NCBI GenBank assembly: GCA_020137815.1
Contig: CM035356.1
Coordinates: 8,082,711 to 8,146,710 of the forward strand
Reading direction: 5' to 3'
Length of the DNA: 64,000 nucleotides
Origin: Hormiphora californensis
Taxonomy: Eukaryota; Ctenophora; Tentaculata; Cydippida; Pleurobrachiidae
Made by a program: the position numbers and the translations under genes. The notes beneath the pieces were generated by a model. It worked only from the letters and a program-made list of their open reading frames with translations. It made no database searches and was not told where the DNA came from. This document shows positions 1 through 12,400 of the stretch, one piece after another; the first letter of the stretch is position 1; every line of letters starts with the position of its first letter.

Positions 1-130
1 GATAATTAAAATGAAGCAAATACAGAGTGTATTACAGGTATTGAGGACTGCAGCTTATCAAGGATCAGATTATGTAGTCCACTAGTTCACATTGGATATT
101 ACATACACACACAACTGCCAACATAGTATT

Positions 131-1069
131 TCAAATCGACAGAATCTCAGTTACTCTCTCTACACCTAGGTTCCAGATAAACCTCCTCAATTTCTGAATT
201 CTGGCAATGTATATCACAGCATTAACAATCGAGTTGAATGGGATGCAATGATTAAAACTAAACCTCTCGAGTAAATCTGGGTATTCCACTGACTGTTTTA
301 ATACAGTATACGCGACCACTAGACCTACAAGAGGAAGGTTGCTCAGAGTACACGCTACTGTGAGACACAAAACAGTGATAACAGCACTTCGCTTGAAATC
401 AGCAGTCTCATTGTGTTGGTTCTCCCTCAGAGAGAAACAAGACACCAAACCACTGAAAATAATCAGTAATATCGGAATAGTTAGCGGTAGACTGGTGAGG
501 GTAATTGTCATGACATCGTACCAGAGATATTCACTTTCAGAAAATTCCCCATCACTCAGGAACAAGTCGCTTAAATACCAGCTGCAGGATTTTGTGAACT
601 CAAGGTACCCATAGGTAATCCCAAACCAGAATGGTATTGTGGCTTGGATGATCTGGATGTAGGTATACCCTACAATGAACCCTAGGATAACCTTTTTTCT
701 AATTTGAAACAAGGGGTACCTTAGTGCAATTGCACGTGTGCAGCTCAGGACCGCTATCAGGTACATTGAAAGTCTCAGAGAAATATTCCAAAACATTCCA
801 AACCCATTGCAGACGATGGAGGATTCAAATAGTCCGGTTTTGTTTGACATAAAGGATGAAACTCCGGGGATTACCATTAGGAAGCAGTTCAGGGTGTCAA
901 GGAATGTGATACAAAGGTGGATTAGCCGAGAATTGCTTCCTCTTTCACTCCCAATCAGAAAGTACAGGAAACAGAGAAGGTTGAGCGGTGTTCCAAGCGT
1001 GAAGTTTACAGTGTAGAAGACCTGGTCAAACCAATCATTTGTTGTAGAATTAGACATGCCTGAAAACAC
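131..1069 (-). CDS. Rhodopsin-class (class A) orphan G-protein-coupled receptor, single exon
   Basis: One open frame of about 308 residues; the likely ATG is at 1057, because the codon at 1069 is GTG. Seven hydrophobic segments are visible, near residues 20-42, 48-70, 88-112, 126-149, 184-212, 226-254 and 270-290 counted from the upstream codon. The N-terminus carries an N-S-T glycosylation site. Cys87 at the top of helix 3 and Cys162 in loop 2 form the usual disulfide pair. The DRY box is replaced by C-T-R-A, and the NPxxY motif appears as N-A-V-I-Y (283-287). It acts at the plasma membrane; ligand unknown. The coding part has no intron. A pyrimidine-rich acceptor ends 2 bases before the ATG, so an upstream 5'UTR exon or trans-spliced leader is likely. 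Class assignment is firm; subfamily is not. Confidence 0.85.
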   Translation of the reverse strand: MFSGMSNSTTNDWFDQVFYTVNFTLGTPLNLLCFLYFLIGSERGSNSRLIHLCITFLDTLNCFLMVIPGVSSFMSNKTGLFESSIVCNGFGMFWNISLRLSMYLIAVLSCTRAIALRYPLFQIRKKVILGFIVGYTYIQIIQATIPFWFGITYGYLEFTKSCSWYLSDLFLSDGEFSESEYLWYDVMTITLTSLPLTIPILLIIFSGLVSCFSLRENQHNETADFKRSAVITVLCLTVACTLSNLPLVGLVVAYTVLKQSVEYPDLLERFSFNHCIPFNSIVNAVIYIARIQKLRRFIWNLGVERVTEILSI

Positions 1070-1274
1070 ACAAACGAAGAATTAATTGGAGTGTGCCAAA
1101 CGTAGTTAAAGGGTGAAAATGTTTGAAAACGAGCAGGTACAGACTACAGTTATTAGAGATCGGATATTTGAGATACCGTGCTGAGATATGCTGAAAGGAG
1201 GCACCAAGCGACGGAAGGACTGATCCGAAATAGGCGAGACGGTTGCAAAAAAATGAAAATCATATTATGTAGGA

Positions 1275-1545
1275 TTTTATTATGCCTATAAGTTGTACCT
1301 GAAAACTTATAACACGAGACCGAAGGTCGAGTGTTATAAGTGCAACAATAATGATCCGAGACCACAGGTCGAGGTAGATTCTTGTACTTTAGTGCACGAG
1401 CCTGCGAGTGCCACTAAGTGTAACTACCTCACGAGCCTGCGAGTGATGTAGTTTTACTTTTTGACCGAGCCTGCGAGGTCTAAAAGTGTAAGAATCTGGG
1501 ACATTATTGTTGACGTCAGGTACAACGAAAATAGGCATAATAAAA
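1275..1545. repeat. Nested multi-branched inverted repeat
   Basis: Outer arms 1275-1301 and 1517-1545 are complementary. Inside them are a hairpin at 1302-1342, a second paired pair near 1343-1358 and 1497-1513, and a third pair near 1374-1390 and 1480-1497. The core holds three consecutive hairpins with different stems but the same loop, GAGCCTGCGA, centred near 1403, 1437 and 1471. The layout resembles a cloverleaf. It lies between the receptor gene and the microsatellite field. Probably a small non-autonomous mobile element; no coding capacity. Confidence 0.7.
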
Positions 1546-2040
1546 TTGCATTGTAAAATTTTTAAAACAAGAGTGAGAGACACTTTAGGGCGTGACAATA
1601 GATCGATTTTTTTTCGTATCTTCTCCGCATCCATAGTTTTGCAAGGAGTTAACCTTTGTTTCGGTATCTCAAGGGCTGCCTTACAAAACATGAATTCACC
1701 GCGCCCCATCTTGCCCTCTGTCTTTTCGACACGAACGCTGCACAGCCCTGCTCTCTCCGTCACATGAGTATAGACTGCTAATTGAATATCAACATTGATG
1801 GTTGCTCTTCAATCAAGAGTCGCACGAGAGAGCAGCGTGGTTGTACAGCTAGACAACATAGTTTGGGATGGCATTAGTTCCGACGGCACAACCTTATACA
1901 GCGCTTGGCCAGCGCGGGGTGAACCTGCCAGGGCCGTCCCGACCACTCTCTTTTTTCAGAAAGAGCCTAAATTTTACGAGCTACGTACGGTAATGTGGGT
2001 CGGGACTGCACCCTAGCAGGTGTTGTAAAACGATAGAAGT

Positions 2041-2252
2041 AAGGGAGAGAGAGAGAGAGAAAGAGAGAGGGGGAAGAGAAAGATAGAAAGAAAAGGATAA
2101 AATCAATATACACAATGTATAAGGACAATATCCGATCCTGGCTGGCTCCCATTGACATATTAATAATATTATTATGACAACATATTATTATGACAACATA
2201 TTAATAATATTATTATGACAACAGCGAGAGGGGAAGAAAGAAAGAGAGAGAC

Positions 2253-2321
<69 letters not shown>

Positions 2322-2383
2322 GAGACAGAGAGAGAATGTGCTGAGAGAGAATGTGCTGAGAGAAGAAGGTCTGGAAGGAGGAC

Positions 2384-2403
<20 letters not shown>
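2041..2403. repeat. (GA)n-rich low-complexity tract
   Basis: Interrupted GA/GAA runs at 2041-2095 and 2222-2403, separated by a short AT-rich stretch (2158-2222) in which a TATTATTATGACAACA unit is repeated. No gene. Long Ser-Leu or Ile-Ser frames through it are artefacts of the repeat. Confidence 0.9.
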
Positions 2404-2422
<19 letters not shown>

Positions 2423-2890
2423 GATAGAGATAGAGATAGAGATAGAGATAGAGATAGAGATAGAGATAGAGATAGAGATAGAGATAGAGATAGAGATAGA
2501 GATAGAGATAGAGATAGAGATAGAGATAGAGATAGAGATAGAGATAGAGATAGAGATAGAGATAGAGATAGAGATAGAGATAGAGATAGAGATAGAGATA
2601 GAGATAGAGATAGAGATAGAGATAGAGATAGAGATAGAGATAGAGATAGAGATAGAGATAGAGATAGAGATAGAGATAGAGATAGAGATAGAGATAGAGA
2701 TAGAGATAGAGATAGAGATAGAGATAGAGATAGAGATAGAGATAGAGATAGAGATAGAGATAGAGATAGAGATAGAGATAGAGATAGAGATAGAGATAGA
2801 GATAGAGATAGAGATAGAGATAGAGATAGAGATAGAGATAGAGATAGAGATAGAGATAGAGATAGAGATAGAGATAGAGATAGAGATAGA
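2404..2890. repeat. Hexanucleotide array (GAGATA)81
   Basis: About 486 bp made of some 81 head-to-tail copies of GAGATA with no mismatch that I could see. It continues directly from the (GA)n tract and ends in a G7 run. The homogeneity implies recent expansion or an assembly consensus. Leu-Tyr and Ile-Ser dipeptide frames on the minus strand are not genes. Confidence 0.95.
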
Positions 2891-3284
2891 GGGGGGGAGT
2901 TGGTCCACCTGCCACCACCTCCAATCGGTTTCCCCCGGGCAACGGGGTCACACGGAGTACCTTTTTCCCCATCCCCTTTTCCCCCTGTTCGATTTCCAGG
3001 TCCGTGTGGCCGCGGCTGAGCGTGGCTGTGTATCAGAAATACGGAAAAAAATCAGAAAATACAAAAACATCCTGGCAAGGCTAGGCGGCCCACAGTGTAT
3101 CAACGCCAACTACTACGTTCCTACCCCGCCTTCTCCGGCTTAGGGTTACCCGTGGAACAGGCATCTTCCAGCCAACTGTGGACCCCCAACGCCCCTTTAT
3201 ACACTAACCCGCTAACCAATACTGTTTTTGTTCTACTGGCCCCCCTAACCCACTTCTTCCATTTTTGAAAGGGTTCTACATCGG
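2891..3284. other. No recognisable gene
   Basis: GC-rich single-copy-looking sequence with poly-C stretches. All frames are interrupted and I recognise no domain. Confidence 0.5.
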
Positions 3285-3289
3285 AGATG

Positions 3290-4015
3290 ATTCTTTGGAG
3301 CGGGGTGGCTGTCCTCTCTGGGGCGGGGTCAGCTGTCCTTACTGGATCGGGGTCAGCTGTCCTCTTTGGAGCGGGGTGGCTGTCTTCTCTGGAACGGGGT
3401 CAGCTGTCTTTACTGGAACGGGGTCAGCTGTCCTCTCTGGAACGGGGTGGCTGTCTTCTCTGGAACGGGGTCAGCTGTCTTTACTGGAGCGGGGTCAGCT
3501 GTCCTCTCTGGAACGGGGTGGCTGTCTTCTCTGGAACGGGGTCAGCTGTCTTTACTGGAACGGGGTCAGCTGTCCTCTCTGGAACGGGGTGGCTGTCCTC
3601 TCTGGATCGGGGTCAGCTGTCTTTACTGGAACGGGGTCAGCTGTCTTTACTGGAGCGGGGTCAGCTGTCCTTACTGGAACGGGGTCAGCTGTCTTCTCTG
3701 GAACGGGGTGGCTGTCTTCTCTGGAACGGGGTCATCTGTCTTTACTGGAACGGGGTCAGCTGTCCGTACTGGAGTGGGGTCAGCTGTCCTTACTGGAGCG
3801 GGGTCAGCTGTCTTCTCTGGATCGGGGTGACTGTCTTCTCTGGGGCGGGGTCAGCTGGCTTCTCTGGAGCGGGGTCAGCTGGCTTTTCTGGAACGGGGTC
3901 AGCTGGCTTCTCTGGAACGGGGTCAGCTGGCTTCTCTGGAGCGGGGTCGGCTGTCTTCTCTGGAACGGGGTCAGCTGGCTTCTCTGGAACGGGCTGGCTG
4001 TCCTCTCTGGCTCGA
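3290..4015. repeat. Minisatellite of 23/24-bp units in a 71-bp higher-order repeat
   Basis: Variants of a unit built on GGAACGGGGTCAGCTGTCTT. Two 24-bp units (with TCAGCTG) alternate with one 23-bp unit (with TGGCTG), so the larger period is 71 bp through most of the array. The 3' third has mainly 24-bp units with GGCTTCTC. All three plus-strand frames stay open for hundreds of bases, because 71 is not a multiple of 3 and the unit has no stop; I read it as non-coding. Confidence 0.9.
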
Positions 4016-4422
4016 CATGTAATCATCATCCATTTGTATTAATTTTTTTTCGCTCGAACCCGTTCCTGCTTGTTTTAGGCTGCCTTAGATTCAGACGGTT
4101 TGCTTCTTCAGTTCCTGATAAGTTGTCTCTTCTTAGAATTCATTGTAGCAGATTGGGCTTCTTTGCAGATAGTTTAGGAGGTCTTGTGCTCCGTCACCAT
4201 GAGCTTTAATCCCACTTTACTTCCCCCTATTTAATATCATCCCCTTTCCTTAACCCATATGTACATTGTTAAATTTACCCGTATGTACATTGTTCTACCT
4301 ACCCTACCTTTACTCCGCAGGCCCTCCGGGCCCTCAGATCCAACAGGATCCGGGTCCGGGGGATTTAACCCTGCTCTCGCATGGGGCCTCACGGCCCCAT
4401 GTGGGAGTGGTGCGTGTAGTGG
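4016..4422. other. No recognisable gene
   Basis: AT-richer intergenic sequence. A short direct duplication of CCGTATGTACATTGTT-like text lies near 4257-4292. No coding signal recognised. Confidence 0.4.
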
Positions 4423-5895
<1,473 letters not shown>

Positions 5896-6015
5896 TGCAG
5901 CAGTGTTATAAGTTTTCATGTATCACTGCTAGCAGTTATACATGAAAACTTATAACACTGCCAGCAGTTATACATGAAAACTTATAACACTGCACAGTGT
6001 TATAAGTTGTACAAG
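5896..6015. repeat. Hairpin cluster sharing the stem of the 1.3-kb element
   Basis: CAGTGTTATAAGTTTTCATG (from 5901) is followed by two inverted copies (near 5940 and 5968), then a further partial copy in the first orientation near 5996. The stem core ACTTATAACAC is also the stem of the hairpin at 1305-1341. Probably remnants of the same small foldback family. Confidence 0.6.
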
Positions 6016-6133
6016 CAGTGCTACCTAAAGAATTATATTATATCTCAAAATTTTACAATGTATATGTTAAAATATCTGAACATGCACTATATATGCACTA
6101 CAAGTTCAACTACAGCTCGCATAAATGTTTTAA

Positions 6134-9050
6134 AGGGATACTGACATATTCAAATCGACCATCTCAAATTTTAGTAAAACATTGCTCAATCAAATCATCT
6201 GAGAGAATAAATACATTGTGTCGAAGTCCGAGCTCTCTACTCCCTCTACTTCTCAAGATATAGGGACCCGAATATTAGCACCTCCTAATTGGTTATGGTA
6301 AGAGGAGGAGACCAGTATTACAGATTACAGGTAAACACGAGCCTGTTTATATGTCATTATCTCAGCTAATACACATGTGATTTTGACCGGGTTTTTTCTA
6401 AAAACTTTAAAACCACTTCTAGTTTCTGTTTTTTATTTTCATTTGTCTCTAGTCTTGTCATGAATAGATAGAACTATAACAAAGCAAGACCGTGATTTAT
6501 TTGAAATGTATGCCTTCTTAGAACAATAATATCATGGTATTCAGTAACTAATGTCAATCAGACTTGGCTGTACTTCCTCAATTTTACATACAAATTGTTG
6601 ATATTTAGCCCATAGTCAATAACATAGGGTAGACCGGGGTAATTTGGACGGTGGGGCAATGTGGTCACAGGACGGGGCAATGTGGACTAGTGATTTATAT
6701 AGGACTTTTAAATTGTGGTGTTTAGTGTGAAATAACGAAAAATGACAACTTTAAAGTTAAACTTTATTTCGGTAAACTTAATTATGATAATTATTTAAAT
6801 TAAGGGTCAGAATTTCACAATATGATACTTTTCTATCCAGTTTCATCATCAAAATGACATTAGCTTTCGATTTAATTAGCTAATTGGCATTTTAATGAAG
6901 CGGGGCAATTCAGACAATTTGGGGCAATTCGGACGAAAAAATCGGGGGCAATTCGGTCATAATCCAGATTGCCCCATGGGGCAATTTGGACTAGACCAAA
7001 TTGCCCCATGGGGCAAATTGGTTAAGACAAATTGGCCTCATGGCGCCATTATACTCGTTTCTATGGTAACCATAGACAACCTGCTTTCATAACTATCCTA
7101 TTCAATCAATATAGATGGCTAAAACTGAGTAAATAGACCAAAAAATTGAAAAAAGGCGCATTTTACAACCAATTCTCTGGTTGCCAAGGTAACAAGTTAA
7201 TCCATGGTGTGGCATTCGACAAACCAACTTCATAGGGTGCTCCAGAATATCTAGGACTGGTGCTTTGATGACCAAAAGTAGTGTTTTATCATGATAATCA
7301 TCCTTATGCAGCTGATATAACTGAATAAAGGGATAAAGTACAGGCTAACTTAGAGCAATAGGCATACATTTGATAACCATAGCCACTGACTGACTGGTAA
7401 CTGAAGGCAGTCTGATGTCTCATTGTGACTCACAATCATGTTTAAATAATCGATAGTCTAATAATACGGATGTAATGGGTGAATTTGGAGCAAGAAAATA
7501 GCACATTAATGCAAATTCGCCGGTTGCTATGGTAACAAACTCCGTTGCTATAGTAACCCCAGGGAATTGCATTGAGTGGGAATCGGCCACTAACATGATT
7601 AATTAGACTGGATCCCCATAATAATTTCTGATAATTTCTGCTTTCTGGCCTTGTAAGCACCTGAAAACACAAACAGCATTCCTTAATTGAAAACCGTAGC
7701 TTTATTTGTGGCTTTTTGATCTTTGATGTCGATTTAATCAAAAACCCTATTTGGGATTAGATTAAATCTTTTTCTAATCGACTAGGCTAATCCTGAGCTT
7801 TCGAAAATGCACCCTATAGATATAGATCTGATAAATACTTAATTATTTGGTTAATTAGGCTAATTACTACTTAATTAACTAATTTTGAAAAAAGGAATAG
7901 CACGGGATACTAAATTACTATATGACTGAAAAGTTTGAAATCGATATCTCAAAAACTGTGGCTACAATCTAAGTTTGTCCAAATAGCCCCAACCTCGGTC
8001 TGATTTACATCGCAGATTTACAGCTGGGGCAATGTGGTGTGTCGCGGTCACGTGATTGAATGCGCGCATTGTGATTGGTGTAGAAGCCACTAGTCCAAAT
8101 TGCCCCGTGTCTCGCGATCAAAAATATTGCGACTTACCTTCATTAACAAGGTTAATTAGCTAATTAAAAGTTATGTTTTCGATTCAAATTTGTTCTGAGG
8201 CTCAAGATAAAGGTTCAGTTGCACAAATTGAGTAGCTAACTAATTGGTTAAGTAAATTAATGGCTCTTGAAATACCAATTGAATGCCAAAACCGTCCAAA
8301 TTACCCCGGTCTACCCTAGTCAATAGTTTTTAACTATTCAGCCCTGAAATGATTATTGTATCCTAGGAGAGTATAAACTGAAAAATTTAGCCAACTAATT
8401 GGTATAAAAGGCAAAACCACTATACCCGACTAATTTTGATACGTTGAATCACGTGAGCAACTTTGGCAAGCGCTCAGGGGTGGAGAAAGTGCCCTAATTG
8501 AGCATAATCGGGTCTAATTGATCGTAACTGTAACTTATCGCATGAAAACATTATCAATTCATGTGAGAGCACTATCCCCACTAATTTTGATACGCTGAAT
8601 CACGTAAGCGGCTTTTCCAAGCCGTCAGAGGTGAAGAAAGTGTCCTAATTGACCATAATTGGGTTTAATTGACAATGCACTCCAGTTCACCTCAAACTGC
8701 AATGTTTACTTGTTTATTTACTGATATTTTTGGTCATTCTGATACATCATAAGAAAATACTAAAAATTTAAAACATTCCTCACTTCCTGAAAAAAATCCG
8801 GTCAAAATCGTGCATGTGAAAGTTGAGATATTGACAGATAAACAGACTCGTGTTTACATGTAATTTGCAATACAACTCTCCCCCTTTACCATAACCAATT
8901 ACGAAGTGCTAAAAGGTGGGGCCCTATATCTTGAGAACGAGAGGGAGTAGAGAGTTCGCACTTCGACTAATCCTATTTTTATCTCCCAACCAGTTACCAC
9001 ACCCAGGATCGTTGAAAAAGTCAAAAATTTTTGAATATGTCAGTATCCCT
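6134..9050. mobile_element. TTAA-flanked 2.9-kb inverted-repeat DNA element (non-autonomous)
   Basis: Terminal inverted repeats begin AGGGATACTGACATATTC at 6134 and end with the complement at 9050. TTAA lies immediately outside both ends (6130-6133 and 9051-9054). Similarity between the arms extends about 280 bp inward, to about 6420 and 8770. TTAA targets are used by the Kolobok and piggyBac superfamilies; an AGGG start fits Kolobok better. No transposase frame is visible. A second inverted-repeat element sits nested inside. Confidence 0.75.
6626..8317. mobile_element. Nested inverted-repeat element with GGGGTAATTTGGACG ends
   Basis: Left end TAGGGTAGACCGGGGTAATT and the exact complement at the right end (about 8290-8317). 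TAGTCAATA occurs just outside on both sides (6612-6620 and 8316-8324), with three extra bases on the left, so it may be the target duplication. The interior has repeated GGGGCAAT/ATTGCCCC blocks at 6652-6680, 6900-7030 and 8025-8110. No coding frame recognised. Confidence 0.65.
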
Positions 9051-9054
9051 TTAA

Positions 9055-9178
9055 TGAAGGAGCACTGTTGCTTACCAACGAGTTGCATCAACGGCCATCA
9101 CTTCGACGACAGTTTCACGGCTGCCTATCGTGGTCGTTCGTTCAGCGTGTTCGTAAGCAATAGTGCTCCTTTATAATA
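9055..9178. repeat. Short inverted repeat, second copy at 59262
   Basis: GAAGGAGCACTGTTGCTTAC near 9057 is complementary to the sequence at 9153-9174. The half-element reads GGAGCA..TGCTTACCAACG and recurs at 59262-59310, followed by the same GTGCTGAACGGACGACCAC text. A small MITE family. Confidence 0.55.
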
Positions 9179-9383
9179 TAATTAATGCGCCTAAACTCCT
9201 CCATTCCCATCAAACTCTGCCTCGAGCGTCTACGGCTTTAATCTTTAACCACAAACCGATATATAATTTGAGCTTATTGAGGTCTATCTTCCATGGCTCC
9301 TTTCGCAGCTGATATCCGGATGATCTAAAGCGTAAAGCTTCTAGTGCCGTACATATAAAGTACCGTACTGATTCAGAAATTGA

Positions 9384-9450
9384 AATTAGTAGGCCGGAAA
9401 GGTTGTTCTACTATTTGAGCTACCTTTGCCACGGGGTACAGACAGGGTCT
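9384..9450 (+). mobile_element. Half of a MITE, full copy at 60474-60678
   Basis: AATTGAAATTAGTAGGCCGG and about 45 following bases match one arm of the 205-bp inverted-repeat element at 60474-60678. Only one arm is present here. It lies about 30 bases before the acceptor of the exon at 9480, so part of that intron end may be transposon-derived. Confidence 0.6.
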
Positions 9451-9479
9451 AATATCTCAAACGGGATCTTATTTTCCAG

Positions 9480-12400
9480 GTTGGTGCACGTGCAGGGTGC
9501 AATGAGAAAGTACCACTTGGTTTGCCTGGACAACTTCAGACCCGAAGAGGGTGTCTATGCTAACTACCAGGCGGAGTTCTTACTCCAGGTATGTTACCCG
9601 GGAGACGGACGCTAGGTCTAACGTTGTGCTGTTGCAAAATAATACTTAGTATGAACAATACAAAATTTCATATGTCCTCAAGTTTGGGGTGACAACTTCA
9701 AGAAATCCGACTTTACCTTCTCCCTCCCCCCATTTGTGTATGATGTACTACTCCCCCCCCCTCAGGTTGTGAGGACATGTCGAGATCTTGGTGTTAGTGT
9801 CATTGTAACAGCTAACGTGGTAGTATCCAGTACCTGAGGGAGTGGAGCTACACTGGCTACCCCGAGAGGAACTCTTCCAAAACTATCCTCCAATAGTGAG
9901 ACTCGCCTCCAGTTGGACCAATCACACCCGCGAAGGAGGTGGCATGCACGGGTGCAGAACCAAACTACCACTCTCCTGCAGCCCACTACTGGCCTTCCTG
10001 ATTAACTTACTGTTTATTGTGGATGGAGTTGAGAAGTTTAACAATCATATCAATTCAATTAACCGGGCTACTGCTAAAGATGAGACGGAGGAGCGGAGGT
10101 GTAGGATTATATTCCATAAGGTTCTCTCTCTCCTCTCGGTGGAGAGGATTGGAGCTCTTGTCAGCGCTGTACTCCCTGCCCCCCTTGTGCTAGGGTATCT
10201 CTATCGACCATAATACTGGTGTTACGGGGCTCCAACACACAGCATACTGAGGGAGAGCTGGAGAAGGTGGAGGGGCATCTTGAGAAGCTGGCCAACTGGG
10301 GTTTAATAAGAAGTATTGTGGGGGAGGACCGGGAGCAGATTAGATACGCAGTGAGAGATCCCAACTTTTATCTGTTTTTTAAGGGGTGGGTGAAGAACCC
10401 GTTGACGGTGACTACTTTCTTAGAGAGGTTACTACATGATCCTAAACGGATGTATTTCAAGTGAGTATATTGTGGCTTCACGCTGCATTTTATCTCACAA
10501 GATAGGGTGCTCTGTGAGGGTTCGGCAGACTAATAATCAATATATTGTACAGTACAATAATTGTAAAGTACAATTTGTACTTGAGTCTTGACATTGTGCA
10601 ATGTGCTCTGTTTATTCAGGTCATTGCTCTTTGAATTTATCATATGCATAAATGTTGGTACACACTTCATAAATAACCCAAAATTGCCTAACTTTCGATT
10701 CCTCAACCTCGTTTTGAGAGTTATATTTCATCTCAGTTCTCCCTATTTTCTTGTCTCCCTAACCGACCCATCCCACATTACAATACACACCAAGGTGTCT
10801 GACTCCTATAACCCAGGTACAGTATAACAGTGCCTGATATCTCTCTCTCCCCCGCCCAGGTACTATAAAAGGGGAGTCCTGCACTACCTGGATAGGACGA
10901 TAGAGTTTGTTAAACGGGCCAGTTCACTGTGTGACTTCAGCGTGGAGGAGCAAGATGATTGGAAGTGCGATGTACCCTGTGTCGCCTTCGCGCTGGACCC
11001 TGCCCTCCTTGACAAGTAATTATGGGGGGAATAATAATAATAAACCGCCTGTACACCAGGAACCGGCCGAATCAGGAAATAATGGTCCCTGATTGGCTGA
11101 TAAACAGTCACGTGACCTAAATAACGAGTCTGATTGGTTGTTTACTTGTTTCGGTCGGTTCCTGCTGTACACCATGAGTACAGCCCTCTGTGAGGGTTCG
11201 GTAGACATAAACACTCAACTTCTTGTCTTCCTCAGAGAGGTTGAAGATCACATAAACAAGAAACCCAAACTAAGCGGAGATTTCTACGAGAAGCGACTGT
11301 ACATCATCGAGAAAGTTGGTGAGTTTTTAGACCCCTTTATTGTGAGTTAAATCAGGTTGGGGATACTTATATCCTCTCCGCCCATTATTAAGGATTCCTG
11401 CTTTTCTCCACCCTCTCTCACCACGCCCCGAAAAAAAGAGCAGCAGTCTCTCGATTCCCTCCCTATTACATTCTCTTGATCCCCCTCTATTACAGGAATG
11501 GTTAGTTTGGATTTGCCAGTTCAAGTTACCATGTTGGCTACAAGTAGGATATTGGAAAACTTCGATAGCTATCACAGCTCGTATGCTGGCAAGGTGAGAG
11601 AACATCTTGGGGAGGGATAGTTGATAAAGATTTGTCCTAAAATTCATACCCTGTATAAGAAGAAGAATGAGGAAAAAATATTACTGTCTCTTGATGCATA
11701 ATTTCACTTCTTGATGCATTTTCCCTATTTATAAATTACACGTTCATTTCTTGCATATATTGAGGACCTCAATTTGTGGGCAACAAAAATGAGACATGTG
11801 GTTTACATGTGTTTTACACCCCCATCACCCTAGGAAGACAAAGCTAAGTTGTTGTGCCGGTTAACAGAGATGTCCCTTGAGACTTATTGTGGGTTGGAAG
11901 ATGTTAGGGAACGACTTCTCTCTGCCATTAAAGAGGTAGAGTGCGGCTTTATATGGTTTATACGAGGTACCTGGTACAATTCAACAGCTGCGGCTCACTC
12001 GAGTGTCTAGACTCATCTTGGGCCCTGGTTAAAAACATCAAAACGTTTGTTTGTTTGTTTGTTTGTTTGTCACTAAACCATGGGATACGCTCAGCAAACC
12101 TCCATACCAACCCGGGTATGTGGCAACTATGGCGCTGAGTCCCTTTCTCTCCCCTGGGAGAGAAAGAGACTCATGGTTTAAATTCTGGAACATTTGAGAG
12201 GATCTTGGTCCGTTAGGTAACGTTTTGCCTTTGAGAGGGTCTTGGTCGACCAAGACATCAAAACGTTAATGAAATGTCTGAATAACACATGTTTCCAGAT
12301 ACACAGACTGGTATCAGAGACAGGAGGTGAAGCAATTCGAACCAAGTACTATTTGAGGGTTTTTGGACCACTGGCAGAGGTATGCCGTGTTTTGTTGTTT

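Noticed and set aside
2172-2972. 266-codon Leu-Tyr and 231-codon Ile-Ser repeat proteins
   Set aside because: Direct translation of the GAGATA hexamer and GA tracts; no upstream or downstream coding signal.
3265-4209. Three overlapping long plus-strand frames of 154-314 codons with Gly/Ser/Trp/Leu repeats
   Set aside because: They are frames through a minisatellite whose unit lacks stops; all three frames are open and the 71-bp period shifts frame.
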